Part shown: piece by piece, positions 18,503 to 26,172 of the stretch
Numbering within the stretch: position 1 is the first letter of the stretch
Layout: each line of letters opens with the position of its first letter
Assembly (NCBI RefSeq): GCF_900100695.1
Contig: NZ_FNCF01000006.1
Span: 62,001 to 126,000, forward strand
Source of the DNA: Klenkia brasiliensis
GTDB taxonomy: Bacteria; Actinomycetota; Actinomycetes; Mycobacteriales; Geodermatophilaceae
Reading direction: 5' to 3'
DNA length: 64,000 nt
The notes under the pieces: generated by a model
What the model saw: the letters and a program-made list of their open reading frames with translations, nothing else
Databases searched by the model: none
What the model was told of the DNA's origin: nothing
Program-made: the position numbers and the translations under genes

Positions 18503-19536
18503 GCGCGGCGGGTCAGCCGCTGCACGAACCAGGCCAGGTCGCGCCCGCGCAGGTTGACCCACACGACCAGCACCAGCACCGCGCCGGTGATGATCGGCGT
18601 GAGGTACGGGCTGACCGACAGCAGGGTGAGCCCGTTGGCGATGATCTGGGTCAGCAGCGCGCCGATCAGGGTGCCGACGATGGTGCCGCGGCCGCCCAGC
18701 AGGCTGGTGCCGCCCAGCACGACCGCGGCGATCACGGTCAGCTCGAAGCCCTGCGCGCTGTTGGCCGACCCCGACCCCAGCCGGGCGGCGATGAGCAGGC
18801 CGGCCAGGCCCGCCGCCAGGCCGGAGAACCCGAGCGCGGCCATCGTCACCAGCTTCACGTTCACCCCCGCCCGGCGGACGGACTCCGCCGCGGCGCCGAT
18901 GCCGATGACGTACTGGCCGAACCGGGTGGCGTGCAGCAGCACCAGGCCGAGGACGACGACGGCCAGCGCGATCCAGGCGGTGGCGGAGAAGCCCAGCCAG
19001 CGCGCCGTCCCGAGCTTCGCCACGAAGGTGGTGGAGGCGATCGGCACCGAGAAGCCCTCGGTCTGGAACAGGGCCAGGCCCCGGACGACCGACAGCGTGG
19101 CCAGCGTGACGATGAAGGCGGGGATGCCCTGGTAGGCGGTGAACCAGCCGTTGACCAGGCCCCAGCCCAGGCCCATGAGCAGCGCGGCGACCATGACCAG
19201 CGAGGAGTCCCAGCCGGCGACCAGCAGCTGGGCCGAGATGGCCGCGACGAAGGCGACGATCGAGCCCACCGACAGGTCGATCTGCCCGGCCGTGATCACG
19301 AAGGTCATGGCCACGCCGACGATGAGCACCGGGCCGACCTGGGTGGCCAGGTTGGACAGGTTGGCGAAGGTCAGGAAGGCGCTGTCGGCGGCGGCGAAGA
19401 AGACGAACACCGCCAGGGTGACCCCGGCCATGACCAGGGTGGCCTTGTTGGTGCGCTCCCACAGCGACCGCTGCCGGGCCAGCCGCTGCACGCTCGGCCC
19501 GGCCGGCGCCTCCGGCGGGGTCTGGGTGGTGCTCAT
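18499..19536 (-). CDS. Sugar ABC transporter permease (RbsC/FrcC family)
   Basis: This is a 345-residue permease with about ten hydrophobic segments, of the CUT2 (ribose/fructose/xylose-type) carbohydrate importer class. Typical elements are VGVAMTFVITAGQIDLSVGSI, IPAFIVTLATLSVVRGLA and the late cytoplasmic loop GFELTVIAAVVLGGTSLLGG. One permease gene implies a homodimer. Both ends couple to neighbours by 4-bp overlaps (ATP-binding gene before, phosphotriesterase gene after). Confidence 0.93.
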   Translation of the reverse strand: MSTTQTPPEAPAGPSVQRLARQRSLWERTNKATLVMAGVTLAVFVFFAAADSAFLTFANLSNLATQVGPVLIVGVAMTFVITAGQIDLSVGSIVAFVAAISAQLLVAGWDSSLVMVAALLMGLGWGLVNGWFTAYQGIPAFIVTLATLSVVRGLALFQTEGFSVPIASTTFVAKLGTARWLGFSATAWIALAVVVLGLVLLHATRFGQYVIGIGAAAESVRRAGVNVKLVTMAALGFSGLAAGLAGLLIAARLGSGSANSAQGFELTVIAAVVLGGTSLLGGRGTIVGTLIGALLTQIIANGLTLLSVSPYLTPIITGAVLVLVVWVNLRGRDLAWFVQRLTRRA

Positions 19537-20321
19537 GCCCGGCTCCCTTCGGTGCGGGTCGGCTGCGGGGTGCGGGTGATGAGGCCGACCAGCTTCTCGA
19601 TGTCGAGGTCGGCGATGGCGGCGTCGTCGACGCTCTGGCCCTCGTACATCACCGTGATCCGGTCGCAGACCCGGAACAGGTCCTGCAGGCGGTGGGTGAT
19701 GAGGATGACGCCGACGCCCTGCGCCGCGACGTCGCCGATGAGCTTGAGCACCGACTCGACCTCCGCGACGGCGAGCGCGGCGGTCGGCTCGTCGAGGATG
19801 AGGACGTCGGGGGCGAAGGACACCGCCCGGGCGATGGCGACGGTCTGCCGCTGCCCGCCGGACAGCGTGCCGATCTCCTGGTGGGTGCTGGTGACCTTCA
19901 CGTGCAGGTCCGCGAGGATCCGGGCGGCCTGCTCGTGCATGGCCCTGCGGTCGATGAACGCGCCGCGCTTGGGCTCCCGGCCCAGGAACAGGTTGCTGGC
20001 CACGTCGAGGGTGTCGCACAGCGCCAGGTCCTGGTAGACGATGCCGATCTTCTCGGCCTGGGCGTCGGAGGGGGTGCTGAAGCGCACCGGCTCGCCGTGC
20101 ACCCGGATCTCGCCGTCGTCGTGCTGCACGGCGCCGGCCAGCACCTTCATCAAGGTGGACTTCCCGGCGCCGTTGTCCCCCACGAGACCGAGGACCTCGC
20201 CGCGGCGCAGGGTCAGGTCGACGCCGCGCAGCGACTTCACCGGCCCGTAGGACTTGGTGATCCCGGACAGCTCGACGAGCAGGTCGCCGGGGAGGGCCGT
20301 GCCCGGTCCCGTGGGGGCCAT
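19533..20321 (-). CDS. Sugar ABC transporter ATP-binding protein (CUT2, single domain)
   Basis: This is a 262-residue ATPase with Walker A GDNGAGKST, Q-loop VYQDLALCDTL, signature LSGGQRQ, Walker B VLILDEPTAAL and switch His in LITHR. CUT2 importers such as RbsA usually have two fused ABC domains (about 500 residues); this is the short single-domain form (FrcA-like), which would work as a homodimer. It lies between the binding-protein and permease genes. Confidence 0.93.
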   Translation of the reverse strand: MAPTGPGTALPGDLLVELSGITKSYGPVKSLRGVDLTLRRGEVLGLVGDNGAGKSTLMKVLAGAVQHDDGEIRVHGEPVRFSTPSDAQAEKIGIVYQDLALCDTLDVASNLFLGREPKRGAFIDRRAMHEQAARILADLHVKVTSTHQEIGTLSGGQRQTVAIARAVSFAPDVLILDEPTAALAVAEVESVLKLIGDVAAQGVGVILITHRLQDLFRVCDRITVMYEGQSVDDAAIADLDIEKLVGLITRTPQPTRTEGSRA

Positions 20322-20324
20322 CGG

Positions 20325-21341
20325 TCAGTCCTCCAGGTAGAAGGTGTAGTCGTCGACGTTGTCGGGCGTGACGATCTCGGTGGGCACGGGCTGGTCACGC
20401 TCGACCGGGTTGCCGCAGGCCAGGTCGATCGCCGCGGCCATCGCGCGGTAGCCGAACTCGAAGGTCTGCTGCTGCACGACGCCGGTGATCCAGCCGTCGC
20501 GCAGGCCGTCGACGGCCGGGTCGGAGAGGTCCCAGCCGACGACGTCGACCCGGTCCTGAGCGCCCTGGCCGCGCACCGCGGCGGCGACGCCGATGAGCGC
20601 GGGCTCGCCGGTGGCGTAGACGTACTGCAGGTCCGGGTTGCCGGTGAGCAGGTTCTCCGCGGCCGACTGGGCGGTCTCCTGCACGTTCTTGCCGTCCACC
20701 ACGGTGCCCACGGTCATCCCGCCGGCGGTGACGGCGTCGGTGAAGCCCTGCTGGCGCTCGAGCTGGATGGTGGAGTTGAGCGCGCCGACGATGCCGACCT
20801 CGCCCTCGCCGCCGGACTGGTCCAGCAGCGCCTGGCCGATCTGCGCGCCGCCCTCGGAGTTGGCGGTGCCGACCTGGGCGTCGATGCTGGCGTCGTCGAC
20901 GATCGCGTCGACGGCCACCACCGGGATGCCGGCGGCGTCGGCGGCCTGCACGGAGGGCTTGATGCCCTCGGTGTCGATGGCGTCGACGATGATCGCGTCC
21001 ACCCCGCCGGCGACCAGGGTGTCGATGGCGTTGGCCTGGGTCACCGAGTCGTCGTTGCCGCTGATGATCTGCAGGTCCACGCCCTGGTCGTCGGCCATGG
21101 CCTGGGCGGCGGCGTTGATCTGGTTGAAGAACAGCGCCTGCAGGTTGATGGTGACCAGCCCGACCTTGAAGGGCCCGTCGGCGGGCTGCTCGCAGCCGGT
21201 GGGCTGCACGCTGGGGGCCGGCAGCGAGGACGGCGCCTGGCTACCGGGCGCCGCGGAGTCGGCGGCGGGCGAGCCGCTGTCGCACGCGGCGAGGGCGAGC
21301 AGGCAGGCGCCTGCGGCGAGGGCGAGGGGGCGGCGCTTCAC
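20325..21341 (-). CDS. Sugar ABC transporter substrate-binding lipoprotein (RbsB-like)
   Basis: This 338-residue periplasmic-binding-protein type 1 receptor has a signal peptide ending in a lipobox, ALAAC, with Cys at 20. A Ser/Pro/Ala linker follows, then the binding domain starting KVGLVTINLQALFFNQ. ISGNDDSVTQANAIDTLVAGGVD, AIDTEGIKPS and VVGWDLSDPAVDGL are ribose-family features. The aromatic and acidic ligand contacts are not those of ribose or galactose proteins in an obvious way, so the ligand remains open. The GTG start has a GGAGAACCC ribosome site. Confidence 0.92.
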   Translation of the reverse strand: MKRRPLALAAGACLLALAACDSGSPAADSAAPGSQAPSSLPAPSVQPTGCEQPADGPFKVGLVTINLQALFFNQINAAAQAMADDQGVDLQIISGNDDSVTQANAIDTLVAGGVDAIIVDAIDTEGIKPSVQAADAAGIPVVAVDAIVDDASIDAQVGTANSEGGAQIGQALLDQSGGEGEVGIVGALNSTIQLERQQGFTDAVTAGGMTVGTVVDGKNVQETAQSAAENLLTGNPDLQYVYATGEPALIGVAAAVRGQGAQDRVDVVGWDLSDPAVDGLRDGWITGVVQQQTFEFGYRAMAAAIDLACGNPVERDQPVPTEIVTPDNVDDYTFYLED

Positions 21342-21379
21342 GGGTTCTCCTCGGGACGGGGTGGGCGGTGCGGGGGCGG

Positions 21380-22261
21380 TCAGGCGGTGCGGGCGAGCTG
21401 GTCCAGGGCGGCGGTGACCTGGTCGGGGGCCGGGGCGGCGCGGGCGCCCTCCCGGGTGCAGGACAGGCTGGCGGCGACACCGGCCCGGGTGGCGGCGGCG
21501 ACCGGCGGCAGACCGGCGGCCAGACCCGCGAGGTGGGTGCCGACGAAGCAGTCCCCGGCACCGGTGTCGTCCACGACGTCCACCGGCAGGGCCGGTCCCG
21601 ACGCCGCCCCGTCGGGGCCGGCGAGCTCCCAGCCGGCCGCGCCGTCGGTGACGACCAGCGTGGTGCGCGGGCCCCGGTCGGCGGCGGAGAGCCCGAGCAG
21701 ACCGGTCAGCCGGGTGCGGCCCACGACGACGTGGTCGGCGGCGGCCAGCGCCGCCCGGGCCACCCCGGTGTCCTCGCAGCCGTCCAGGTCCACGGCCAGC
21801 ACCACGCCCGGGCGGGCCGCGGCCGGCAGCTGCGCGGCGCGGTACCCGTCGAGGTAGAGCACCCCGCCGCCGGCCCCGGCCAGCCGGTCGGCGACCCGGG
21901 CCACGTGCGCGGCACCCAGGGCGTCGTCCTGGCTCACGACCGACCGCCGGCCGTCGCCGTCCACCAGCACGATGGCGGTGGACAGGTAGCCGGACCGGTC
22001 CGTCCAGGCGGTGTCCACGCCCTCGTCGTCCAGCTGGGCGAGGAACAGGTCGCTGGGCAGGTCCGACCCCACCACGCCGGCGAACGCGGCACGGGCCCCG
22101 GCCCGGGCGGCGGCGACCGCGGCGTTGGCCCCCATCCCACCGGGCAGCTGGTCGATGGCGGTGGCGTGCACCCGCTCGTCCGGGGCGGGGAAGCGGGGGA
22201 CCCGGCCGACCACGTCCAGGTTGGCGTAGCCGCAGAAGACCACGGGCGCGCCGGGCGTCAC
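21380..22261 (-). CDS. PfkB-family carbohydrate kinase
   Basis: This 293-residue kinase is of the ribokinase/PfkB family. It has the N-terminal substrate motif FCGYANLDVVGRV and GGMGANAAVAAARAGA (di-Gly hinge), the anion-hole/catalytic motif VVDDTGAGDCFVG near the C-terminus with the DTGAGD base Asp, and LVVTDGAAGW. It would phosphorylate a sugar or nucleoside brought in by the adjacent importer. The GTG start overlaps the btpA stop as GTGA. A short stretch (21342-21379) separates it from the binding-protein gene. Confidence 0.9.
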   Translation of the reverse strand: MTPGAPVVFCGYANLDVVGRVPRFPAPDERVHATAIDQLPGGMGANAAVAAARAGARAAFAGVVGSDLPSDLFLAQLDDEGVDTAWTDRSGYLSTAIVLVDGDGRRSVVSQDDALGAAHVARVADRLAGAGGGVLYLDGYRAAQLPAAARPGVVLAVDLDGCEDTGVARAALAAADHVVVGRTRLTGLLGLSAADRGPRTTLVVTDGAAGWELAGPDGAASGPALPVDVVDDTGAGDCFVGTHLAGLAAGLPPVAAATRAGVAASLSCTREGARAAPAPDQVTAALDQLARTA

Positions 22262-23109
22262 CGGCCGGCCGCCCGGGCCACGTCGCGCACCTTCGCCGGG
22301 TCGACCCGGCCCCACCAGCGGCCGTTCTCCTTGGCCGCGGAGGCCACGATCGCGCCGTCGCACTCGGCGAGCAGGGCCGCGGCGTTGGTGGGGTCGACCC
22401 CGCTGCCGATGATGACCGGCAGCTGGGTGTGGTCCCGGATGCCGACGACCTCGGAGACGCTGGTGGCGTGGCCGGTGCGCGAGCCGGTGGCGATGAGCAC
22501 GTCGGCGTCGAAGAACTCGGCGTCCTCGGTCTGCTCGGCCAGCGTGCGGTCGGCCACGATGGCGTGCGCCCCGTGCTTGACGTGCACGTCGGCGAAGACC
22601 TTGACCGGGTCGGCGCCGATGCCGTGCCGGTAGCGGGTGGTGCGGGCCGCCTGGCCCTCGATGAAGCCCTCGTTGGCCACGTAGGCGTTGACCCACTGGT
22701 TGACCCGCACCCAGCCCGCGCCGGCGGCCCAGGCGCTGGCGACCGAGCACTCACCGGCGTTGGACAGCACGCTCACGCCGACCTTCGGGCCCAGCTCGGC
22801 GACCACCGCGGCGGTGATGACGCCCATCGACGCGGCCACCTCGTAGCCGTGCTCGCCGGGCTTGAGGAAGGGCAGGTCCCAGTGGTTCTCCACGATCACC
22901 GAGTCGAACCCGTTGCCGGTGTAGGCCCGGGCCTCCTCGACGGCGTAGCGCACGACCTCGGCGACCGGCTGGCCCCGGTAGGCCGGGCTGCCGGGCAGGG
23001 CGGGCAGGTGCACGGCGCCGATCAGGGCGGTGCCCTCCCCGAACAGCTCGGCCACGGCCGAGGGCTTGCGGGGGTAGACCCCGAGGGGTGCGGACACCGT
23101 CGTCACCAT
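22258..23109 (-). CDS. BtpA/SgcQ family TIM-barrel protein, first gene of the sugar operon
   Basis: This 283-residue protein belongs to the BtpA family (COG0434). Motifs are GAVHLPALPGSPAYRG at the start, VIVENHWDLPF, VNQWVNAYVANEGFIEG, VFADVHVKHGAHA, VLIATGSRTG and VIIGSGVDPTNAAALL, which read like a TIM-barrel phosphate site. Relatives include BtpA, linked to photosystem I stability in cyanobacteria, and SgcQ of the E. coli sgc sugar cluster; the reaction is unknown. The start MVTTVSAP at 23109 is chosen because further upstream codons run through a LacI operator and lose similarity. Confidence 0.87.
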   Translation of the reverse strand: MVTTVSAPLGVYPRKPSAVAELFGEGTALIGAVHLPALPGSPAYRGQPVAEVVRYAVEEARAYTGNGFDSVIVENHWDLPFLKPGEHGYEVAASMGVITAAVVAELGPKVGVSVLSNAGECSVASAWAAGAGWVRVNQWVNAYVANEGFIEGQAARTTRYRHGIGADPVKVFADVHVKHGAHAIVADRTLAEQTEDAEFFDADVLIATGSRTGHATSVSEVVGIRDHTQLPVIIGSGVDPTNAAALLAECDGAIVASAAKENGRWWGRVDPAKVRDVARAAGR

Positions 23110-23112
23110 CCG

Positions 23113-23126
23113 TGTAATCGATTGCC
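23113..23126. promoter_or_regulatory. LacI-family operator O1
   Basis: TGTAATCGATTGCC has the central CG and A/T flanks of LacI-family operators. It lies just upstream of the btpA start. Thirteen of its 14 bases recur, in inverted orientation, as O2. Confidence 0.75.
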
Positions 23127-23171
23127 AAGGCGTGACCGACGCTACAGCGCGGGCCCTGCCCGCCGTCAAGA

Positions 23172-23185
23172 GGCAATCGTTTACA
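23172..23185. promoter_or_regulatory. LacI-family operator O2
   Basis: GGCAATCGTTTACA is the reverse complement of TGTAAACGATTGCC, one base different from O1. The two centres are 59 bp apart in the divergent promoter region. A TANNNT element (TACATT, 23182-23187) for the lacI-type gene overlaps it, which points to autoregulation as well as control of the operon. Confidence 0.75.
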
Positions 23186-23294
23186 TTCGTGTTGCAGCTG
23201 GTCAGCGCGATGACACGCAATCGACACGGGCGGAACAGGACGCGGTCGTGCAGGATGGGACGGCCCCCGTTCCAGGGGTCGGGACGGGGGGGCC

Positions 23295-24305
23295 GTGGGC
23301 CGGGTGACCATCCGGGACGTCGCCGAGCGCGCCGGCGTCTCGACCGCCACCGTCTCGCGGGCGCTGTCCGGCGCCCGGCCGGTGTCGCCGTCGGTGCTCG
23401 AGACGGTCACCCGGGCCGCCGACGACCTGGGCTACTCCGGCAACGGCATCGCCAGCGCGCTGCGCCGCAGCCGCACCGACACCGTCGGCATGGTCGTGCC
23501 CAGCATCGCCAACCCGTTCTTCACCGCCCTGGTCGAGGGCGTCGAGCACGCCCTCCAGCAGGCGGGCCGGCAGCTGTTCCTGTGCTCGTCGCGCTCGGAC
23601 CCCGACCTGGAGGCCCAGCGGCTGCGCAGCCTGGTCGCCCGGCAGGTCGACGGCATCGTGATCAGCCCGGTGCACGGCATCCGCAGCCGCGAGGCGCTGG
23701 CCTGGGCCACCGACCAGCTGCCGCTGGTGCAGGTCGACCGCTACGTCGCCGGGGTCGACAGCGACTGGGTCGGGGTGGACGACGACCTGGCCCTCCGGCT
23801 CGTCGTCGACCACCTGGCCGACAGCGGGGTGACCAGCGCGGCGTTCATCAGCTCGACGCTGACCAACTCCTCCACCGAGCTGCGCGTCGCCGGGTTCACC
23901 GAGCACACCGCGCGCCGCGGGGTGGCGGTCCGGGACGTGCTGCTCGGCGAGTACTCCATCGCCTGGGGCCGCGAGGCCATGCAGCGCCTGGTGGCTGCCG
24001 GCCCGCTCCCCGACGCCGTCGTCTGCGCCGACGACCTGATCGCGCTGGGCGTGCTGCAGGCCTGCGCGGCGGCCGGCGTCGCCGTCCCCGCGGACGTGCT
24101 GGTCACCGGGTTCGACGACATCCCCTACGCCGCGCTGTCCGACCCCCCGCTGACCACCGTCCGGCAGCCCCAGGACGACATCGCCGAGGAGGCGGTCCGG
24201 CTGCTGTCGGCCGCGCTCGGCCCGCACCGGGCGCCGCCGGCCCGGTCCGCGCTCGCGCCGTCCCTGGTCGTGCGGGCCAGCACCGGCGTCAGCGCCAGCG
24301 GCTGA
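23295..24305 (+). CDS. LacI-family transcriptional regulator of the divergent sugar operon
   Basis: This 336-residue regulator has the LacI helix-turn-helix at residues 3-50 (VTIRDVAERAGVSTATVSRAL, then ALRRSRT for the hinge) and a periplasmic-binding-protein-like sensor domain (GMVVPSIANPFFTALVEG, SPVHGI, DAVVCADDLIALGVL, VTGFDDIPYA). It is divergent from the BtpA-led operon with two matching operators in between, so it probably represses that operon and itself until the imported sugar or its phosphate binds. The GTG start at 23295 is in line with the family N-terminus. The last 17 bp overlap the convergent M20 peptidase gene. Confidence 0.93.
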   Translation: MGRVTIRDVAERAGVSTATVSRALSGARPVSPSVLETVTRAADDLGYSGNGIASALRRSRTDTVGMVVPSIANPFFTALVEGVEHALQQAGRQLFLCSSRSDPDLEAQRLRSLVARQVDGIVISPVHGIRSREALAWATDQLPLVQVDRYVAGVDSDWVGVDDDLALRLVVDHLADSGVTSAAFISSTLTNSSTELRVAGFTEHTARRGVAVRDVLLGEYSIAWGREAMQRLVAAGPLPDAVVCADDLIALGVLQACAAAGVAVPADVLVTGFDDIPYAALSDPPLTTVRQPQDDIAEEAVRLLSAALGPHRAPPARSALAPSLVVRASTGVSASG

Positions 24306-25377
24306 CCACCTCGCCGAACACCCGCACCGCCTGCTCGAGCTCGGCCACCTCGACGTACTCGTCGCGGGCGTGCATGACCGCCGGGGTGCCGGGCCCCCAG
24401 ACCACCACGGGCGCCCCGGCGGCGAGCGGCCCCAGCACCGAGCCGTCGGTGAAGTAGGTCGCCGGCTCCGCGCGCACCCGCGCCGGGAGGGCCCGCACCC
24501 AGGGGTCGTCGGCGTCGGTGCGCAGCGGCGGCAGGTCGACCCGGACCTCCACCTCGGACACCTCGGGCTGGCCACGCCACCAGGCCTGCAGCGCCGCACC
24601 GTCGCCGACGGTGCGCATGTCGACCACCACCTCGGCGGCGTCGGGCACCACGTTGGGCACGGTGCCGCCGGCGATGACCCCCGGGTTCCAGGTCTCGGTG
24701 CCCAAGAACGGCTCGGTGGCCAGCGGCAGCCCTGCGCCGCCCGGGGCGCCGGCCCGGGCGAGCACGGCGACCAGGTCGAGGACGGCGTTGTGGCCCAGGT
24801 GCGGGGTGCTGCCGTGCGCCGCCCGGCCGGCCGCGCGCACGGCCAGCCACAGGGCGCCGCGGTGGCCGAGCACCACCTCGTTGCCGGTGGCCTCGGGGAC
24901 GACCACCGCACCGGTGGGCGTGCCGGCCAGCGCCTGCGCCGCCACTGCCGCGCCGTGCGAGCCGATCTCCTCGTCGCTGGTCAGCAGCAGGCCCACCGGG
25001 ACCTCGGGGTCGGCGGCGGCCACCGCGGCGGCCGCGGCCACCAGGCCGGCCTTCATGTCCGAGCCGCCCCGGCCCCAGACCCGGCCGTCCTCGGCGTCGG
25101 CGCCGAACGGGTCGCGCTGCCAGTGCGCGGCGTCGGCGGCCGGCACCGTGTCCACGTGGCAGGCGAACAGCAACCGCGGCCGGGCCGGGTCGGTGGGCGT
25201 GGCCAGCAGCGTCCAGGGGTGGTCGCGGTCCTCGCCGTCGGTGCGCCGCAGGTGCGGGGCCTGCGCGCCCACCACCTCGGTCAGGACGCCGATGAGGTCC
25301 CGCTGCGGCCGGGGGTCACCGGACACGGTGGGCCGACGCACCAGCTCGCGGACCAGGTCGACCGGGTCGATCGTCAT
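24289..25377 (-). CDS. M20-family metallopeptidase/deacylase (ArgE/DapE-like)
   Basis: This 362-residue zinc hydrolase is of the ArgE/DapE/CPG2 type. Metal and catalytic motifs: LLFACHVDTVP (His and Asp), RGGSDMKAGL (bridging Asp), LLTSDEEIGSHG (catalytic and metal Glu), the dimerisation lid including AHGSTPHLGHNAV, and a C-terminal His in AVMHARDEY. The substrate (N-acyl amino acid, acylornithine or dipeptide) is not clear. The ATG at 25377 has a GGGTGGGGG purine run just upstream, right next to parS-like site 2. Confidence 0.87.
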   Translation of the reverse strand: MTIDPVDLVRELVRRPTVSGDPRPQRDLIGVLTEVVGAQAPHLRRTDGEDRDHPWTLLATPTDPARPRLLFACHVDTVPAADAAHWQRDPFGADAEDGRVWGRGGSDMKAGLVAAAAAVAAADPEVPVGLLLTSDEEIGSHGAAVAAQALAGTPTGAVVVPEATGNEVVLGHRGALWLAVRAAGRAAHGSTPHLGHNAVLDLVAVLARAGAPGGAGLPLATEPFLGTETWNPGVIAGGTVPNVVPDAAEVVVDMRTVGDGAALQAWWRGQPEVSEVEVRVDLPPLRTDADDPWVRALPARVRAEPATYFTDGSVLGPLAAGAPVVVWGPGTPAVMHARDEYVEVAELEQAVRVFGEVVSRWR

Positions 25378-25388
25378 GCCCCCACCCT

Positions 25389-25410
25389 GCCCGTTCCACG
25401 TGGAACGGGC
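25389..25410. promoter_or_regulatory. parS-like palindrome 2
   Basis: The same GTTCCACGTGGAAC core (25393-25406) as site 1, here inside a 22-bp perfect palindrome with GCCC/GGGC ends. It is intergenic, between the M20 peptidase start and the stop of the next gene upstream. Confidence 0.6.
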
Positions 25411-25415
25411 ACGCC

Positions 25416-26132
25416 TCACCAGGCGGGTGGGGCCGCCTGCGGCTCGGGCTGCGGCGGGCCGCCGCGGCCGCGCACGTGGTCGACCCAGCCACCGACCACC
25501 GGCAGCACGCCGAGGACGGCGGACACCGCCGGGACGGGCAGCAGGAAGACCACCAGCAGCGCCTGCCCGAAGGAGGACCCGTAGGACGACGCCGCGCTCA
25601 GCACCGCCTGCAGCAGCACCGCCAGCGCCAGGGCCACCCCGCCGCTGACCAGCACCCAGCGGTCACGGCCGGCCAGCAGCCGGGTGCCGCCGAGCACCAG
25701 CGCGGCACCGGCGGGGATGCCGACCACGAGGCCGAGCCAGCTGCTGGTGCCGCCGTCCGACCCGGCCAGCAGCACGACCGCGACCAGCCCCCAGAGCAGG
25801 GCGATGCCGCCGGCGACGAAGCCCAGCGTCGCGGCCGCGGTGGCCTGCGGCGGGCGACCGGGTCCGCGCGGCCACGCCGGCGGTGGCGGGGGTGGTGGGG
25901 TCCAGCCCCACGGCTGCCCCCAGGACCGGTCCCCTGCCGGCGCCCCCCACTGCTGCTGGCCCCATGCCTGCTGACCCCATGCCTGCTGGTCCCACGCCTG
26001 CTGACCCCATGCCTGCTGCGGCGGGTAGGGCGGGAGCGGACCGGCCGGCCAGCCGGGGTGGGGCTGCGAGGGCGGCGGGCCCGTGTACGGCTCGTGCTCG
26101 GGCGCGTCGGCGCCGTCCCGGGGTGCGCTCAC
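25416..26132 (-). CDS. Membrane protein with QQAWG repeats and four helices
   Basis: This is a 238-residue protein. The N-terminal 105 residues are Pro/Gln/Trp-rich with five tandem QQAWG-type units. The C-terminal part has four hydrophobic helices beginning TLGFVAGGIALLWG. It looks paralogous to the GYGPP-repeat protein at 36370-37101: both have LGFV-GG at the first helix and GG-R-L between helices two and three. Pro-rich N-termini with a DUF4190-like membrane part are common in actinobacteria and have no assigned role. The GTG at 26132 follows AGGGGT. Confidence 0.75.
   Translation of the reverse strand: MSAPRDGADAPEHEPYTGPPPSQPHPGWPAGPLPPYPPQQAWGQQAWDQQAWGQQAWGQQQWGAPAGDRSWGQPWGWTPPPPPPPAWPRGPGRPPQATAAATLGFVAGGIALLWGLVAVVLLAGSDGGTSSWLGLVVGIPAGAALVLGGTRLLAGRDRWVLVSGGVALALAVLLQAVLSAASSYGSSFGQALLVVFLLPVPAVSAVLGVLPVVGGWVDHVRGRGGPPQPEPQAAPPAW
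25951..26018. repeat. Tandem 15-bp repeats in a coding region
   Basis: Near-identical 15-bp units (TGCCTGCTGACCCCA and variants) encode the QQAWG repeats on the minus strand. They are prone to copy-number change. Confidence 0.8.
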
Positions 26133-26172
26133 CCCTGCAGTGTGGCCGACCGCGCCGCCGTCCCCGGTCAGG

